In this document: one piece after another, positions 30,544 to 40,119 of the stretch
Position numbering within the stretch: position 1 is the stretch's first letter
Layout of the letters: every line of letters starts with the position of its first letter
Assembly (NCBI RefSeq): GCF_000278235.1
Contig: NZ_JH725037.1
Span: 550,487-614,486, forward strand
Reading direction: 5' to 3'
From: Bartonella vinsonii subsp. arupensis OK-94-513
Lineage (GTDB): Bacteria > Pseudomonadota > Alphaproteobacteria > Rhizobiales > Rhizobiaceae
Length of the DNA: 64,000 bases
Made by a program: the position numbers and the translations under genes
The notes under the pieces: model-generated
What the model saw: only the letters and a program-made list of their open reading frames with translations
Told to the model about the DNA's origin: nothing
The model's database searches: none

Positions 30544-32106
30544 TTAGTGCTCTTTGGAAGAAAGTGTATGGGTGTCTTTATCCTTTGTGAGTTGATCGCG
30601 TAGCGCAGCTAATTTTGCAAAAGGGGAATCAGGATTAGGGCGTTTCTCTTTTTGAAAGGATTTATTATTGGTACGTTTGGTATGAGATCGGTGAGACTTA
30701 TAAGAAGGTTTTGCGTTTGATACGGTTGTTTGGGGGGTGTTTTCATTCGTGTTTACCCCTTTTTTGAAAGCCTTTTTCTGTTTGTTTTGTCCTTTGTACC
30801 CAGATTTATCACGATTTTTGTATGCATGGTGATGAAACTGAGGTTGATAACGCCACAGTAAAACAACTTTCTCTTCTGCTGTAGTGCGTTTTTGTTTGGC
30901 AAAATCACCAACAGGTTCAGCCGCCGGTAAGCAATTTGTGTTCCCTTGCTGTGTTTTAACACAAGGAGATAAAGTTTTTTCCTCTTCTGCTGTTTTGGAG
31001 GCTTTCATTGTTTGCCATTGATCGCCAACACATTCTGCCGCTGGAATATCTTGTTCACTCATATTTGTATGAGAAGAGCTTTGCTCTGCAAGAAGATGTT
31101 GTTCAAGAACAGTACTGCTTATGGGTTGAGATTGATAGCCAAGCCCTTTAAGAATTTCTTCCATATCGGTTCCATTGGCTCCAAGAATGGACATCATTGC
31201 GGATGTAACAAAAAAACTTTTGCCATCATAGGCGCCATCAGGCTTTGGCTCACTCCCTTGTTTCCAATGAAGCGTGGGGCGGATCAGGTTGGAAAGGCGT
31301 TCTAAAATATCAATGCGTACAGCACGTTGCCCTAAGATTCGATAACCGGCTAGTTGATAAAATTGGCGATTATAGGTAGGAACAACAGCCAAGGAGGTTC
31401 GTCCAGCAGCCAACGCGGAAAAAACTTCACCCATACCCGTTTGATCATGCCCCTCATTTTGAAGGCTCCACAACAGTGTAATTGCTTGGACCGGTGCTGG
31501 TTTAAGCATTGCTGCAACATAGATGTGAAAAGCGCCAAAACGAACACCAAGTTGCCGCAGAACTGCACGCGATTCTTGGTCAAGATTTTTAACAATGGTG
31601 GCAACTTCTCGACGCGGTAATATTCCTAAAGCGTTGACAAGTTTTAAGGAAAGATTGCTTGTTGAATCCGTCAAGCTATCACTATTGCGCAAATCAAATA
31701 GTGGCTTTAAAGCTGTTTCAAAATGAAAAGTAACAAAACGCTCTAACCGTTTTATCACATTATCTCGAGCTTCTCCCATTAATTGCGTATCTGCTAAAAC
31801 AATAAGTTTGGGTTTTAAAAAATCTTCCGTTGCAACAAGTTGTCCTACAGGTTGGCCAATCCAGCGCACAATTCCATCAGAACTGAGTGTAAAATCTCCA
31901 TTAGCACAAGCACAAAAACGCGCTGCACGTTTGGAAAAAGCAAGAACCAAATCTTCATTATCAGCTAAGTTTTGTCTCTCCGTAGTTTGATCTATCTTGT
32001 TTTTATTGGCATAAAAACGAAAACCTTCAAACTTACCATTTCCATGTTTTTCAATAAGAATATCATCTTGAAGAATATCATTCTGTGGAACAATCTTGCT
32101 ATCCAT
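30544..32106 (-). CDS. C-terminal remnant of a Suv3/MgpS-like helicase, motor domain missing
   Basis: A 520-residue protein with no Walker A, DEAD/DEAH box or other helicase motif. Its sequence instead matches, from memory, the C-terminal half of the large alphaproteobacterial Suv3-like helicases (often named MgpS-like): GNGKFEGFRF near residue 25, FTLSSDGIVRWIGQPVGQL, the long region RREVATIVKNLDQESRAVLRQLGVRFGAFH, and a basic tail ending SPFAKLAALRDQL. Full relatives are about 1000 residues. The ATG at 32106 follows GAGAAAG; a TTG two codons earlier is possible. The open frame is intact over 1.5 kb, so the truncated protein seems still selected. What the C-terminal part does alone is unknown. 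Confidence 0.8.
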   Translation of the reverse strand: MDSKIVPQNDILQDDILIEKHGNGKFEGFRFYANKNKIDQTTERQNLADNEDLVLAFSKRAARFCACANGDFTLSSDGIVRWIGQPVGQLVATEDFLKPKLIVLADTQLMGEARDNVIKRLERFVTFHFETALKPLFDLRNSDSLTDSTSNLSLKLVNALGILPRREVATIVKNLDQESRAVLRQLGVRFGAFHIYVAAMLKPAPVQAITLLWSLQNEGHDQTGMGEVFSALAAGRTSLAVVPTYNRQFYQLAGYRILGQRAVRIDILERLSNLIRPTLHWKQGSEPKPDGAYDGKSFFVTSAMMSILGANGTDMEEILKGLGYQSQPISSTVLEQHLLAEQSSSHTNMSEQDIPAAECVGDQWQTMKASKTAEEEKTLSPCVKTQQGNTNCLPAAEPVGDFAKQKRTTAEEKVVLLWRYQPQFHHHAYKNRDKSGYKGQNKQKKAFKKGVNTNENTPQTTVSNAKPSYKSHRSHTKRTNNKSFQKEKRPNPDSPFAKLAALRDQLTKDKDTHTLSSKEH

Positions 32107-32702
32107 GATCAATTTCTTTCTCAGTGCAACACACTGGTAAAAAGCTTATCCTCTACAATCCTATCATTGTGTTGCTCCTTTAACACGTTTGTTACGTTTG
32201 CTTCAATCATTCTTGTTGTTTTTTGATACTTTAATTTGAGCTATTTCCTTTTTTATTCATGTTTTATTCATTCGGTATGCTTTATACGCACTACACTTAT
32301 TGGTTGTATTGCGTTGCTGGAAGCGTAAAATGACTTCTTCATGAAAAAGGCAAGATGAGTCGAAATTTAAACAAAACAGTATTTGGTTTGGCGGATCCTT
32401 TTATTTTGTGCTGTTCTGTCATCAAAATGTAAGGAACGACATTTCTCTTATATTTGCGCATTTCTTACCGGTTTTTGCCAGTTTTTTGCCGGTGAGGAGG
32501 CATATAGCAAAGCGTCTTTTGTTAATGAATCTGTGTCTTTTAACAAGAAGTTTTACAATTGCCATAAAAAAACAATTGCGATTATAAAATTACACGCTAA
32601 AGTAGTGGTAATGCAAGCAAACAACTTTTGCGTTCTTTTTAAGAAAGAATAATGATGTCGTTGCCAAATCAATTTTGATATTTTTAATCGCAAGGGGTTA
32701 TT
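32107..32702. other. Divergent promoter region between the helicase remnant and rpoH
   Basis: About 595 AT-rich bases. I looked for leftovers of the missing helicase motor domain here and saw none. A plus-strand open frame at 32383-32652 has no recognisable product. The rpoH ribosome site AAGGGG lies at about 32691. Confidence 0.4.
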
Positions 32703-33614
32703 ATGGGTAATCTTTCAAATGCTGTTTATAAAAGCAGCAAAAATTATAGCGACGCAGACAAAAGCTTGGGACGTAATATGATGCGTTCCGCTATGCAAGC
32801 GCCTTATCTTGAACGAGAAAAAGAACATGATTTGGCTCTGCGATGGAAAGACAAACGTGATGATGAAGCTATGCATCAAATTGCAGCAGCGCATATGCGT
32901 TTGGTCATTGCGATTGCTAACCGTTTTAAACGTTTCAAAATGCCATTGGGGGATCTGGTGCAAGAAGGGTATGTGGGCCTTTTAGAAGCTGCTGCGCGTT
33001 TCGAGCCTGATCGGGAGGTGCGTTTTTCGACTTATGCAACATGGTGGATACGCGCTTCTATTCAAGATTATATTTTACGAAATTGGTCTATTGTTCGAGG
33101 AGGAACCAGTTCTTCACAAAAAGCACTTTTCTTTAATCTTCGGCGTTTGCGGGCGAAATTGGTGCAGGATGATAGTGCTCTTTCAAAACAAGATATCTTT
33201 CGCACAATCGCTGAAAAACTCGGTGTTTCCGTGCGTGATGTTGAAACTATGGATTTTCGTTTTTCTAGTGCTGATAATTCTTTAAGTGTTTCCGTTTCTG
33301 AGAACAGCGATAATCCTGTTGCTAAAATGGATGCTCTTGTGGATGATAGTCCTCTTCCTGATGCGTTAATTGAGCAAGTGATTGATGGTCAACGGCGCAC
33401 ACAATGGCTTTATGATGCATTGCAAATTCTCAATGAACGCGAACTTGAAATTATTCGTTTCCGTCGCCTGAATGAAGAGGGAGCTACCTTAGAAGTTTTG
33501 GGTGAAAAGTTAGGAATCTCAAAAGAGCGGGTGCGCCAAATTGAAGCACGGGCTTTGCAAAAGTTACGCTCCGCCTTGCTTACAGTCAATCCAGCAGATG
33601 CTTATGATGTGTAA
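32703..33614 (+). CDS. rpoH: RNA polymerase sigma-32 factor RpoH (RpoH2 type)
   Basis: A 303-residue group 3 sigma factor. Region 2 contains PLGDLVQEGYVGLLEAAARFEPDR and the promoter-melting FSTYATWWIRASIQDYILRNWS, region 3 starts with the RpoH box variant SSSQKALFFNLRRLR, and region 4 ends with LGISKERVRQIEARALQKLR. The GTSSSQKALFFNLRR form is characteristic of rhizobial RpoH2 rather than RpoH1, which has the QRKLFFNLRK form. Family knowledge: RpoH directs heat and oxidative stress promoters. It is a single-gene unit. No RNA thermometer can be proved, though the leader is AT-rich. Confidence 0.94.
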   Translation: MGNLSNAVYKSSKNYSDADKSLGRNMMRSAMQAPYLEREKEHDLALRWKDKRDDEAMHQIAAAHMRLVIAIANRFKRFKMPLGDLVQEGYVGLLEAAARFEPDREVRFSTYATWWIRASIQDYILRNWSIVRGGTSSSQKALFFNLRRLRAKLVQDDSALSKQDIFRTIAEKLGVSVRDVETMDFRFSSADNSLSVSVSENSDNPVAKMDALVDDSPLPDALIEQVIDGQRRTQWLYDALQILNERELEIIRFRRLNEEGATLEVLGEKLGISKERVRQIEARALQKLRSALLTVNPADAYDV

Positions 33615-33795
33615 ACATTTGAGAGTTTCTCAAGAAAATCTGGATTGGGTATGGAACATTAGGGGAAGAGAAGTGCACGAGTAAAGCTGGTTTTAAAGGT
33701 TAAGCAAATTTCTGTAGAAGATGTCTCACCGAGCCAAGGGATAAGGGGGGGGAGGAGGGAAACAAGAATGCAGAAAATCATGAAGAAGGCTAAAG

Positions 33796-35235
33796 CTATT
33801 CTGTGACAATTTTAACGTTTGCCCCTACCCGTAAAGTTTGGGTGGGGGAAAGAGCATTGAGAATGCGAAAGAATTTTTCTTTATCGGGTGTATTTTGCAT
33901 TTGATTTGCAAGGTTTGCAACAGTTTCTCCCTGTTTAACGCGTACAATACGGATCTTTAAGGGTTTCAGTTTTTTTAACTGTGATGAGGAAAGAAAATGA
34001 AAACTTTGTACGGTTTTTTCAGCAACCTCTTTAAAGTTTTGAGAATCATGCGGAGCAGCTGTCAAAAAACGAAACACGTGATTGTTAAGCAGAATAACAG
34101 TTACATCAAATTGCCATTGCTCATTGGCTGCGCGGGCATGAGCTCCAGAGAGTCCTTGAATGGTGATTGGCTGAACAGACGATTCATCTAGTCCTGCAAT
34201 CCATCCACTTTTCAAATAATCATGCGCAGACATTTCATTGGGGCGCGGGAGGGCATCAAAACGAATGGCAATTTTATCTGGTCCACTTGCCCAAGCTGTG
34301 TGCGCTGAATTTTCTATTGTAAAATTGTTTGGAACGGAAAAAGTTATGCGCAGTTGCGGGTGAATAAATCGATTTCCTTGCACAAAGCCCGTATGAAAAC
34401 TGCCCCCAAAAATCATACCATCAATGCTTTTCAGAAAAGAATCACGATCAGTGGTTTCCATGGGAGTTGTACTGATTTTACGTGCTTTTTTTGTTGCGAG
34501 GCGAATCCGTTGCGGGGTGCTTGGATGGGTTGCTAGAAAGTCTAAGGAGGCGTTTGAAGTGCCTGCGGTATTACGAAAAACTCTATATGCTTCCATTGTT
34601 TGGAGAAAACGCGGGGAAGCAAAGGGATCATATCCTGCTTGTTTAAGCATATCGAGTGCAAGTGAATCGGCTTGTAATTCTTGATTGCGTGAAAATTGCG
34701 CAATTTGTTGCTTGTTTTTAATGGGGGATTTTGTTTCTGCGTGAGAGAAAAGCCGCGGTGACGTATGATTTGCTCTTTTCAATTCGGCTTCTTTTTGCAA
34801 ACGTAAAATACCGTGTTTTGCGATAATATGGGCTATTTCATGGGCTAAAATGGCTGCAACTTCTGAAGAATCATTGGCTAATGCCAGCATACCACGCGTG
34901 ATATAAATAAAACCTCCTGGGAGCGCAAAGGCATTGACACTTTCGGAGTTTAAAATTGTTACAGAATAGTCTTGCTGAGAATTGTGTGACACAGCAGTAA
35001 GTTTCCGCACAATTTTTGCTAATAAGCGATCAAGTTTTGCATCATAATATGCGCCGCCATAGAGTTGCAAAATACGCGGGTGTTGTATCGTGCTTAATGT
35101 GACATAAATATCGTTTTTGTTGGTACGTTTGATCGTTTCAGAAGAATCTAAAGAAGAAAGCGTATCGTTTTTGGAAAGATTCGTATGACAAGCAGAAAGG
35201 AGGAGCATAAAGCTTATGAGAGTTGCTTTATACAT
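33796..35235 (-). CDS. M48-family metalloprotease lipoprotein with C-terminal LysM-like segment
   Basis: A 479-residue protein from the ATG at 35235, where MYKATLISFMLLLSACH gives a lipoprotein signal with lipobox LSAC. The zinc site HEIAH lies in AAILAHEIAHIIAKHG near residue 130 and the third ligand is in QELQADSLALDMLKQAGYDP near 190. The protein is therefore a BepA/YfgC-like periplasmic or membrane-anchored protease implicated in outer-membrane quality control. The C-terminal RVKQGETVANLANQM region resembles a LysM/GETV peptidoglycan-binding motif. The 35 extra codons above the chosen start would hide the signal sequence and are rejected. Confidence 0.9.
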   Translation of the reverse strand: MYKATLISFMLLLSACHTNLSKNDTLSSLDSSETIKRTNKNDIYVTLSTIQHPRILQLYGGAYYDAKLDRLLAKIVRKLTAVSHNSQQDYSVTILNSESVNAFALPGGFIYITRGMLALANDSSEVAAILAHEIAHIIAKHGILRLQKEAELKRANHTSPRLFSHAETKSPIKNKQQIAQFSRNQELQADSLALDMLKQAGYDPFASPRFLQTMEAYRVFRNTAGTSNASLDFLATHPSTPQRIRLATKKARKISTTPMETTDRDSFLKSIDGMIFGGSFHTGFVQGNRFIHPQLRITFSVPNNFTIENSAHTAWASGPDKIAIRFDALPRPNEMSAHDYLKSGWIAGLDESSVQPITIQGLSGAHARAANEQWQFDVTVILLNNHVFRFLTAAPHDSQNFKEVAEKTVQSFHFLSSSQLKKLKPLKIRIVRVKQGETVANLANQMQNTPDKEKFFRILNALSPTQTLRVGANVKIVTE

Positions 35236-35474
35236 TTTGCTGTGAAAAGAAAAATCGCGTTGAAGAATGGAGTACCGAAAGATCTGGTGTCTTTGACTAT
35301 TTTTCCCCTTATTTTCTGCGTGTATTTTGGCGACGTTCATTGGTGTCTTTGTATGTGTTATTTTACAATAAAGAAGCTTTTGAAAAGGATTCTTTTGCCT
35401 ATATCACGGTTATTGTCTATAAAAAACGGCTATTTTTATAATAAAGGGAAACAGTACGAAAGGCAGAGTATGGC

Positions 35475-36110
35475 ATGACAACATTTACAATATTGTTAAA
35501 TGGAGATCTTTGTGTCACTGATCGTTTGCGCAATCAAATTCGCAACAGTCGCGTGATTGCTGCTGATGGTGGAATGCGTCATGCCGTAGCGCTGAATGTG
35601 ATGCCTGAGTTGTGGTTGGGGGATTTTGATTCCTCTGACCAAGCTTTGAGAGACAAATATTGTCATGTTCCCCGTGAGGTTTTTCCCTCTGATAAAGATA
35701 TGACCGATTGTGCTTTGGCATGTGAGAGAGCACTGCAAAATGGTGCTCAAAAGCTTATTTTGTGTGGAGCTTTGGGAGGGGAAAGAAGTGATCATAGCCT
35801 TTCACATATGACACAAGCTGTGATGATGGCAGAAAAAGGTATCTCAGTGTTATTAACCAGTGGTCTTGAAGAAGGATGGCCGCTTTTGCCAAAGCCTTTT
35901 TCATGTGATTTTCCTGAAGGATGCTTGTTTAGTATTATCGGTTTTTCTGATTTACAAGAATTAACGCTCACAGGGGTGAAATGGCCACTTTGTGATGAGA
36001 ATGTGTCTTTTGGGTCATCTTTAACACTTTCTAATCGTATTTGTGGAACCTTTTCTTGCCATTTAGGTTCTGGAAAAGCTATATTGTTGGCGTCTGTACC
36101 TATTCCATGA
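35475..36110 (+). CDS. Thiamine pyrophosphokinase
   Basis: A 211-residue TPK (ThiN-type). The catalytic N-terminal half has AADGGMRHA near residue 33, WLGDFDSSD near 50, PSDKDMTDCALA near 75 and GALGGERSDHSLSH near 100, which are the diagnostic TPK motifs; the C-terminal half is the thiamine-binding beta-sandwich. The enzyme transfers pyrophosphate from ATP to thiamine, giving the cofactor for transketolase and other enzymes in this genome. Presence of TPK suggests that thiamine is salvaged. The gene is alone and divergent from the M48 protease gene. Confidence 0.93.
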   Translation: MTTFTILLNGDLCVTDRLRNQIRNSRVIAADGGMRHAVALNVMPELWLGDFDSSDQALRDKYCHVPREVFPSDKDMTDCALACERALQNGAQKLILCGALGGERSDHSLSHMTQAVMMAEKGISVLLTSGLEEGWPLLPKPFSCDFPEGCLFSIIGFSDLQELTLTGVKWPLCDENVSFGSSLTLSNRICGTFSCHLGSGKAILLASVPIP

Positions 36111-36211
36111 AGCTCTTCCGGTATATTTGAATAAGGCAGAGGGGGGCATAGTGAGGAAGTGCCGGCATAAAATATATTTATGTATTGATCTTGAGAAGGA
36201 AAGGTTTTCAT

Positions 36212-36631
36212 ATGTTGAAATCAATTTTGAAAATAGCAGTTGTTTCTGCCATTGGTTTAAGTACGGTGGCATGTACTACAACTGATGAAAGAGTTGCGCA
36301 GTATGGTGTTGGGGGAGCAGCAATAGGCGCTTTGGCAGGAACAGCAATTGCTGGAAGCTCACCGGAAGCAGCTTTGACCGGTGCAGCATTTGGTGCACTT
36401 GCAGGAACAGTAACAGGTGCTGCTGTAAATCAGAGAAAACAGCAAAAACAGATGGCTATTCAGCAGTCAACACTGTGCGCATATCGTGATTATAGAGGTC
36501 AAGTTTACCAAGCACCTTGTCCTCAAAGAGTCCGCACGCCACATAAAACACATGCACCGCGTTTGTGTGCCTATCGTGATGGAAGAGGTGTGATGTATAA
36601 GGCGCCTTGTCGTCATCGTTATGGGCGTTAA
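36212..36631 (+). CDS. Glycine-zipper lipoprotein with duplicated C-terminal cysteine motif
   Basis: A 139-residue lipoprotein from the ATG at 36212, preceded by GAGAAGGAAAGG. The signal sequence ends in LSTVAC, so Cys21 is lipidated. Next comes a glycine-zipper helix pair (GVGGAAIGALAGTAIAG, GAAFGALAGTVTGAAV) like that of outer-membrane lipoproteins SlyB/OmpA-linked families. The C-terminal 60 residues hold two copies of LCAYRDxRGxxYxAPC, the first ending CPQR and the second CRHRYGR, separated by a basic spacer. The paired cysteines suggest disulphides in the periplasm. The gene overlaps uup by one base (TAATG). Function unknown. Confidence 0.85.
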   Translation: MLKSILKIAVVSAIGLSTVACTTTDERVAQYGVGGAAIGALAGTAIAGSSPEAALTGAAFGALAGTVTGAAVNQRKQQKQMAIQQSTLCAYRDYRGQVYQAPCPQRVRTPHKTHAPRLCAYRDGRGVMYKAPCRHRYGR

Positions 36632-38490
36632 TGGTGGTGCCGCTGCTGCGGCTTGACCGCATTTTCCTAACCTTTGGAACAACTCCTTTGCTCAACCAAG
36701 CTTGCTTATCGGTTGAGCAAGGGGCGCGTATCGCGCTGGTGGGCCGGAATGGTTGTGGGAAGTCAACGCTGTTAAAAATTGCCGCGGGAATAAGAGAACC
36801 GAATGTTGGCGAAATTTTTCGCCACCCTCGGGTTACTGTGCGTTATGTTTCGCAAAATCCTGATTGTTCAGGTTTTGAAAATGTTCACTCCTTTGTGGAA
36901 GCTGGTCTGGACAATATACCTGATGTACAGTGGGTAAATACCCTTCGCACAAATCTTGGTTTTTCAGGAACAGAAAAGTTAGCAACACTTTCTGGTGGGG
37001 AAAAGCGACGCGTTTCTTTGTTACGCGCTCTTGCGGCCAAACCAGATATTCTTCTCTTAGATGAACCAACCAATCATCTTGATTTACCAACTATTGAATG
37101 GCTTGAAGGCGCTTTAGGTGCTTTGCGCTCAGCTATTGTGGTGATTTCTCATGATAGACGCTTTTTAGAAAATGTCACACGTTCAACGCTCTGGCTTGAT
37201 CGCGGTGTAACAAAAAGATTGGAAATGCGGTTTTCGCAGTTTGAGAATTGGCGTGATAAGGCCCTTGAAGAAGAAGCGCAAGAACAACATAAATTGGGAC
37301 GCCAGATTGTGCGTGAGGAACAATGGTTGCGTTATGGGGTGAGTGCACGGCGTAAGCGGAATATGCGCCGTTTGGGAGAGTTAAAAGAACTGAGACAGAT
37401 TCACCAAACCTATAGAGGGCAACCGGGAAGTGCACTTTTCACAGCTGCTAAAAGCCATCATTCTGGTCAATTGGTGATTGACGCAAAGCGTATTTCAAAA
37501 TCTTATGGTGATCGCGTTATTGTGAAAGATTTCTCTTTGCGTGTTCAGCGTGGAGATAGAATCGGTTTGGTTGGTCCCAATGGGATTGGAAAGACAACAT
37601 TGCTTTCTACTCTGATTGGTAAGGAAGCGGTCGATAGTGGAACGGTGAAGCATGGATATAACCTTTCCATGGCGCTGCTTGATCAACAGCGTATTTTAAA
37701 TGAAGAAGAAACATTAGCGCAGTATCTCACCGGTGGAAGGGGCGATACTCTTTTGATCAATGGGCAAGAACGCCATGTTGTTTCTTATATGAAGGACTTT
37801 TTGTTTTTACCTGAACAAGCGCGCACACCTCTCAAAGAATTTTCAGGTGGAGAAAGAGCCCGCCTCATGCTTGCTCGACTTCTTTCACGGCCAGCAAATT
37901 TTTTGATTCTTGATGAACCGACCAATGATTTGGATATGGAAACATTGGATTTGTTACAAGAATTTATCGCTGATTTTGCTGGAACGGTGTTGTTGGTGAG
38001 CCATGATAGGGATTTCTTAGATCGAACTGTAACCCATATGTTGGCGCCTCAAGGGGATGGTCATTGGGTTTTATATGCTGGTGGTTATAGTGATATGATC
38101 GCACAAAACAAGCAAGCTGCATTGGTGCAACGAAAAGATAAAGAATTACAGCACAAAGCGTTATCAAATCCTCGTGCGCGGGGGCAGGGAAAACAGGTTT
38201 CAACCACAAATCATGGCTTTGGAGAGCGGGGGAAAACAACACCGCGTAAATTGTCTTATAAGCAGGTTTATGCACTGGAAAAATTGCCGGAACAAATCGC
38301 TGTTTTGCAAAATGAAATAAAAAAAATTGAACAAGAGCTCTCTGATCCAGAACTCTATAGCAGCGATAAAGAGCGTTTCGAGCGTTTGTCAACAGCGCTG
38401 GACGAAAAGAAAAATGCTTGCGCGCAAAAAGAAGAAGAATGGTTGGAACTTGAAATTTTACGCGAAGATATAGAATGCGTGAAGTCATAA
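36631..38490 (+). CDS. uup: ABC-F ATPase, Uup-like
   Basis: A 619-residue soluble protein with two ATPase domains and no membrane segments. Domain 1 has GRNGCGKS, LSGGEKRR and ILLLDEPTNHLDLPT; domain 2 has GPNGIGKT, FSGGERARLMLARLL and LILDEPTNDLDMET. A linker with charged helices joins them and a C-terminal coiled coil (from about residue 545 to the end) is the Uup-type DNA-binding tail. ABC-F proteins act on ribosomes; Uup is associated with transposon excision and replication intermediates. The start codon overlaps the lipoprotein stop. A decayed copy of its 3' end lies about 150 bases downstream. Confidence 0.93.
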   Translation: MVVPLLRLDRIFLTFGTTPLLNQACLSVEQGARIALVGRNGCGKSTLLKIAAGIREPNVGEIFRHPRVTVRYVSQNPDCSGFENVHSFVEAGLDNIPDVQWVNTLRTNLGFSGTEKLATLSGGEKRRVSLLRALAAKPDILLLDEPTNHLDLPTIEWLEGALGALRSAIVVISHDRRFLENVTRSTLWLDRGVTKRLEMRFSQFENWRDKALEEEAQEQHKLGRQIVREEQWLRYGVSARRKRNMRRLGELKELRQIHQTYRGQPGSALFTAAKSHHSGQLVIDAKRISKSYGDRVIVKDFSLRVQRGDRIGLVGPNGIGKTTLLSTLIGKEAVDSGTVKHGYNLSMALLDQQRILNEEETLAQYLTGGRGDTLLINGQERHVVSYMKDFLFLPEQARTPLKEFSGGERARLMLARLLSRPANFLILDEPTNDLDMETLDLLQEFIADFAGTVLLVSHDRDFLDRTVTHMLAPQGDGHWVLYAGGYSDMIAQNKQAALVQRKDKELQHKALSNPRARGQGKQVSTTNHGFGERGKTTPRKLSYKQVYALEKLPEQIAVLQNEIKKIEQELSDPELYSSDKERFERLSTALDEKKNACAQKEEEWLELEILREDIECVKS

Positions 38491-38604
38491 AATGCTATAG
38501 CGTTAATTCCTCTCAAGAAGATTTTTATAGTTTTTGGTGAGTGTTTTTCTTTCACTTTCATATTTGTTTTTTGCAGCATTCTTTATGAGATGTGTGCGTA
38601 TATA

Positions 38605-38704
38605 GTGGAAGAAAAAGATTTATGCGTAAAGGCCAAGAAGAATATTGGAAGAAGAAGAATATTTGGAGTTTGAATTTTTGCGCGAGGGCAGTGAACGACA
38701 CTGA
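38605..38704 (+). pseudogene. Degenerate partial copy of the uup 3' end
   Basis: From about 38650 to 38704 the sequence reads in frame EEEYLEFEFLREGSERH then a stop, compared with EEEWLELEILREDIECVKS and a stop at the end of uup (38434-38490). The similarity extends less clearly about 40 bases upstream. It is non-functional on its own. Confidence 0.7.
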
Positions 38705-38789
38705 ATGTGCAAAGACAGTGAATTTTTTGAGTTTCCATAAAATGAGGGTATTACATTTTAATATCCGGTAAAAAATGCCTTAGGACGCT

Positions 38790-39398
38790 TTATTCTGGTT
38801 GTTGGGCGGATTCATATGAATGGTGAATTTTAGAGGTGAGAATATGGTCCCTCCATTTGCCGGCAATCATCAGATAATCTTTGGCATATCCTTCTTTTTC
38901 AAAACCAAGGCGCTCCAATAAAACGCCACTTTTGATATTTTCGGGCATATAGTTTGCCATCACTCTATGCAGGTGAGTCACATGAAAGATATGGGGTATC
39001 AGAGCAGATAAAATCTCGAACATTAAGCCTTTGCCTTGTTGCTTTTCATCCAGAGAAAAACCAAGATGACAGGCTTGAAAAACACCACGCACGACATTTG
39101 TAAAATGAACGATGGCGATGATTGTGCTCTCATTTGTCAGTCGTACGGCATATCGGTATGCTTGATCTTGTCTGTTCTCATGAGCAAATACATTTGCGCG
39201 GGTTTTCCAAGCTGTTAGGGTGTTATAATCGTCAGATTTTACTGGTTCTAAAGGACGAAGAAAGTCTGCATTGCGTAGCGAATAGGAAGACAGTTCTTCA
39301 GCATCTTCGACACTGATCAAGGTGGAAATTGTTCGTTTTGTTTTGATTCCCGTAGTTCCTTCTACATATCTTGTTGATTTTTTAATGAAGAGGTTCAT
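38790..39398 (-). CDS. GNAT acetyltransferase, RimJ/RimL-like
   Basis: A 202-residue protein of the RimJ/RimL group. The acetyl-CoA loop appears as LDEKQQGKGLMFEIL near residue 120, and HRVMANYMPENIKSGVLLERLGFEKEGYAKDY is the RimJ-type C-terminal motif in which the substrate N-terminus binds. The closest functional match would be ribosomal-protein-alanine acetyltransferase acting on protein N-termini, but the exact substrate is not set by the sequence. It converges on uup; no terminator was seen between them apart from AT-rich DNA. Confidence 0.85.
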   Translation of the reverse strand: MNLFIKKSTRYVEGTTGIKTKRTISTLISVEDAEELSSYSLRNADFLRPLEPVKSDDYNTLTAWKTRANVFAHENRQDQAYRYAVRLTNESTIIAIVHFTNVVRGVFQACHLGFSLDEKQQGKGLMFEILSALIPHIFHVTHLHRVMANYMPENIKSGVLLERLGFEKEGYAKDYLMIAGKWRDHILTSKIHHSYESAQQPE

Positions 39399-39858
39399 TC
39401 TATGTGTGTCAAGATCTTCTTTTTACTGTAGGCTTTCTTTATGCTCGTTTTGTCGTTAACCACAATGTTAAGGGTATGATTTCACTGTTGCCTATGCACG
39501 TAAATTGAGAATGTTCAATATATTGGTGCCTTGATCAGCATTTGAATTTATGCAAATATCGCATGGTAAATGTATTTACACCCATCTGTTGTTCTCTTCT
39601 CATCTCTCGACAATTGCTTCTCTCAACAATTGGTTGAAATATCAGAACACTTCTGGGTGTAAGAGATATTATGCTCTCTCAAGGGGGCATTCCCAAATTG
39701 TGCAATGTTTTCAAATTGGCTCATGTCTTGCAGATATTTTCATCACAAGACAAGTTGCATGAACCGCTAACATTTTTGGCAGAAATGCATGGGGATTCTT
39801 TATTTTTTGCATTTTCTATTCTCTCTACATTTTGAGAAAATATTCAATGTCAAAGCTA
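39399..39858. other. Intergenic region between rimJ-like gene and gapR
   Basis: About 460 bases with no supported gene. It contains a short direct repeat of CTCTC-ACAATTG near 39604-39630 and otherwise ordinary AT-rich sequence. Confidence 0.35.
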
Positions 39859-40119
39859 TTAACTCATACCAAGCGCATTTTTATAAAGCTGGATGACTGC
39901 TTCTTCTTCCATTCGTTCATGTTCTTCTTTTTTACGTAGTCTTATAATGCTCCGAACAGCTTTACTATCAAAACCAGAGCCTTTAAGTTCGGTATAGACA
40001 TCTTTAATATCATCAGAAATGGTTTTTTTCTCTTCTTCTAGCCGTTCAATACGTTCGATAAAAGCACGTAATTGGTTGACGGATATAGCGTGTGTTTGAT
40101 CAGTCACTGTATTATTCAT
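39859..40119 (-). CDS. gapR: DUF2312 protein, GapR family nucleoid-associated protein
   Basis: An 86-residue helical protein of the DUF2312 family, recognised by [36 protein letters not shown] and [11 protein letters not shown]. In Caulobacter the family member GapR binds overtwisted AT-rich DNA ahead of forks and RNA polymerase and is essential. I chose the ATG at 40119, which has GGAG 9 bases upstream; an ATG five codons earlier is also in frame. The usual length is 80-100 residues. Confidence 0.93.
   Translation of the reverse strand: MNNTVTDQTHAISVNQLRAFIERIERLEEEKKTISDDIKDVYTELKGSGFDSKAVRSIIRLRKKEEHERMEEEAVIQLYKNALGMS

Noticed and set aside
32383-32652. 89-codon plus-strand frame upstream of rpoH
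   Set aside because: Low-complexity, no ribosome site, and no similarity to a known protein or to the missing helicase motor.
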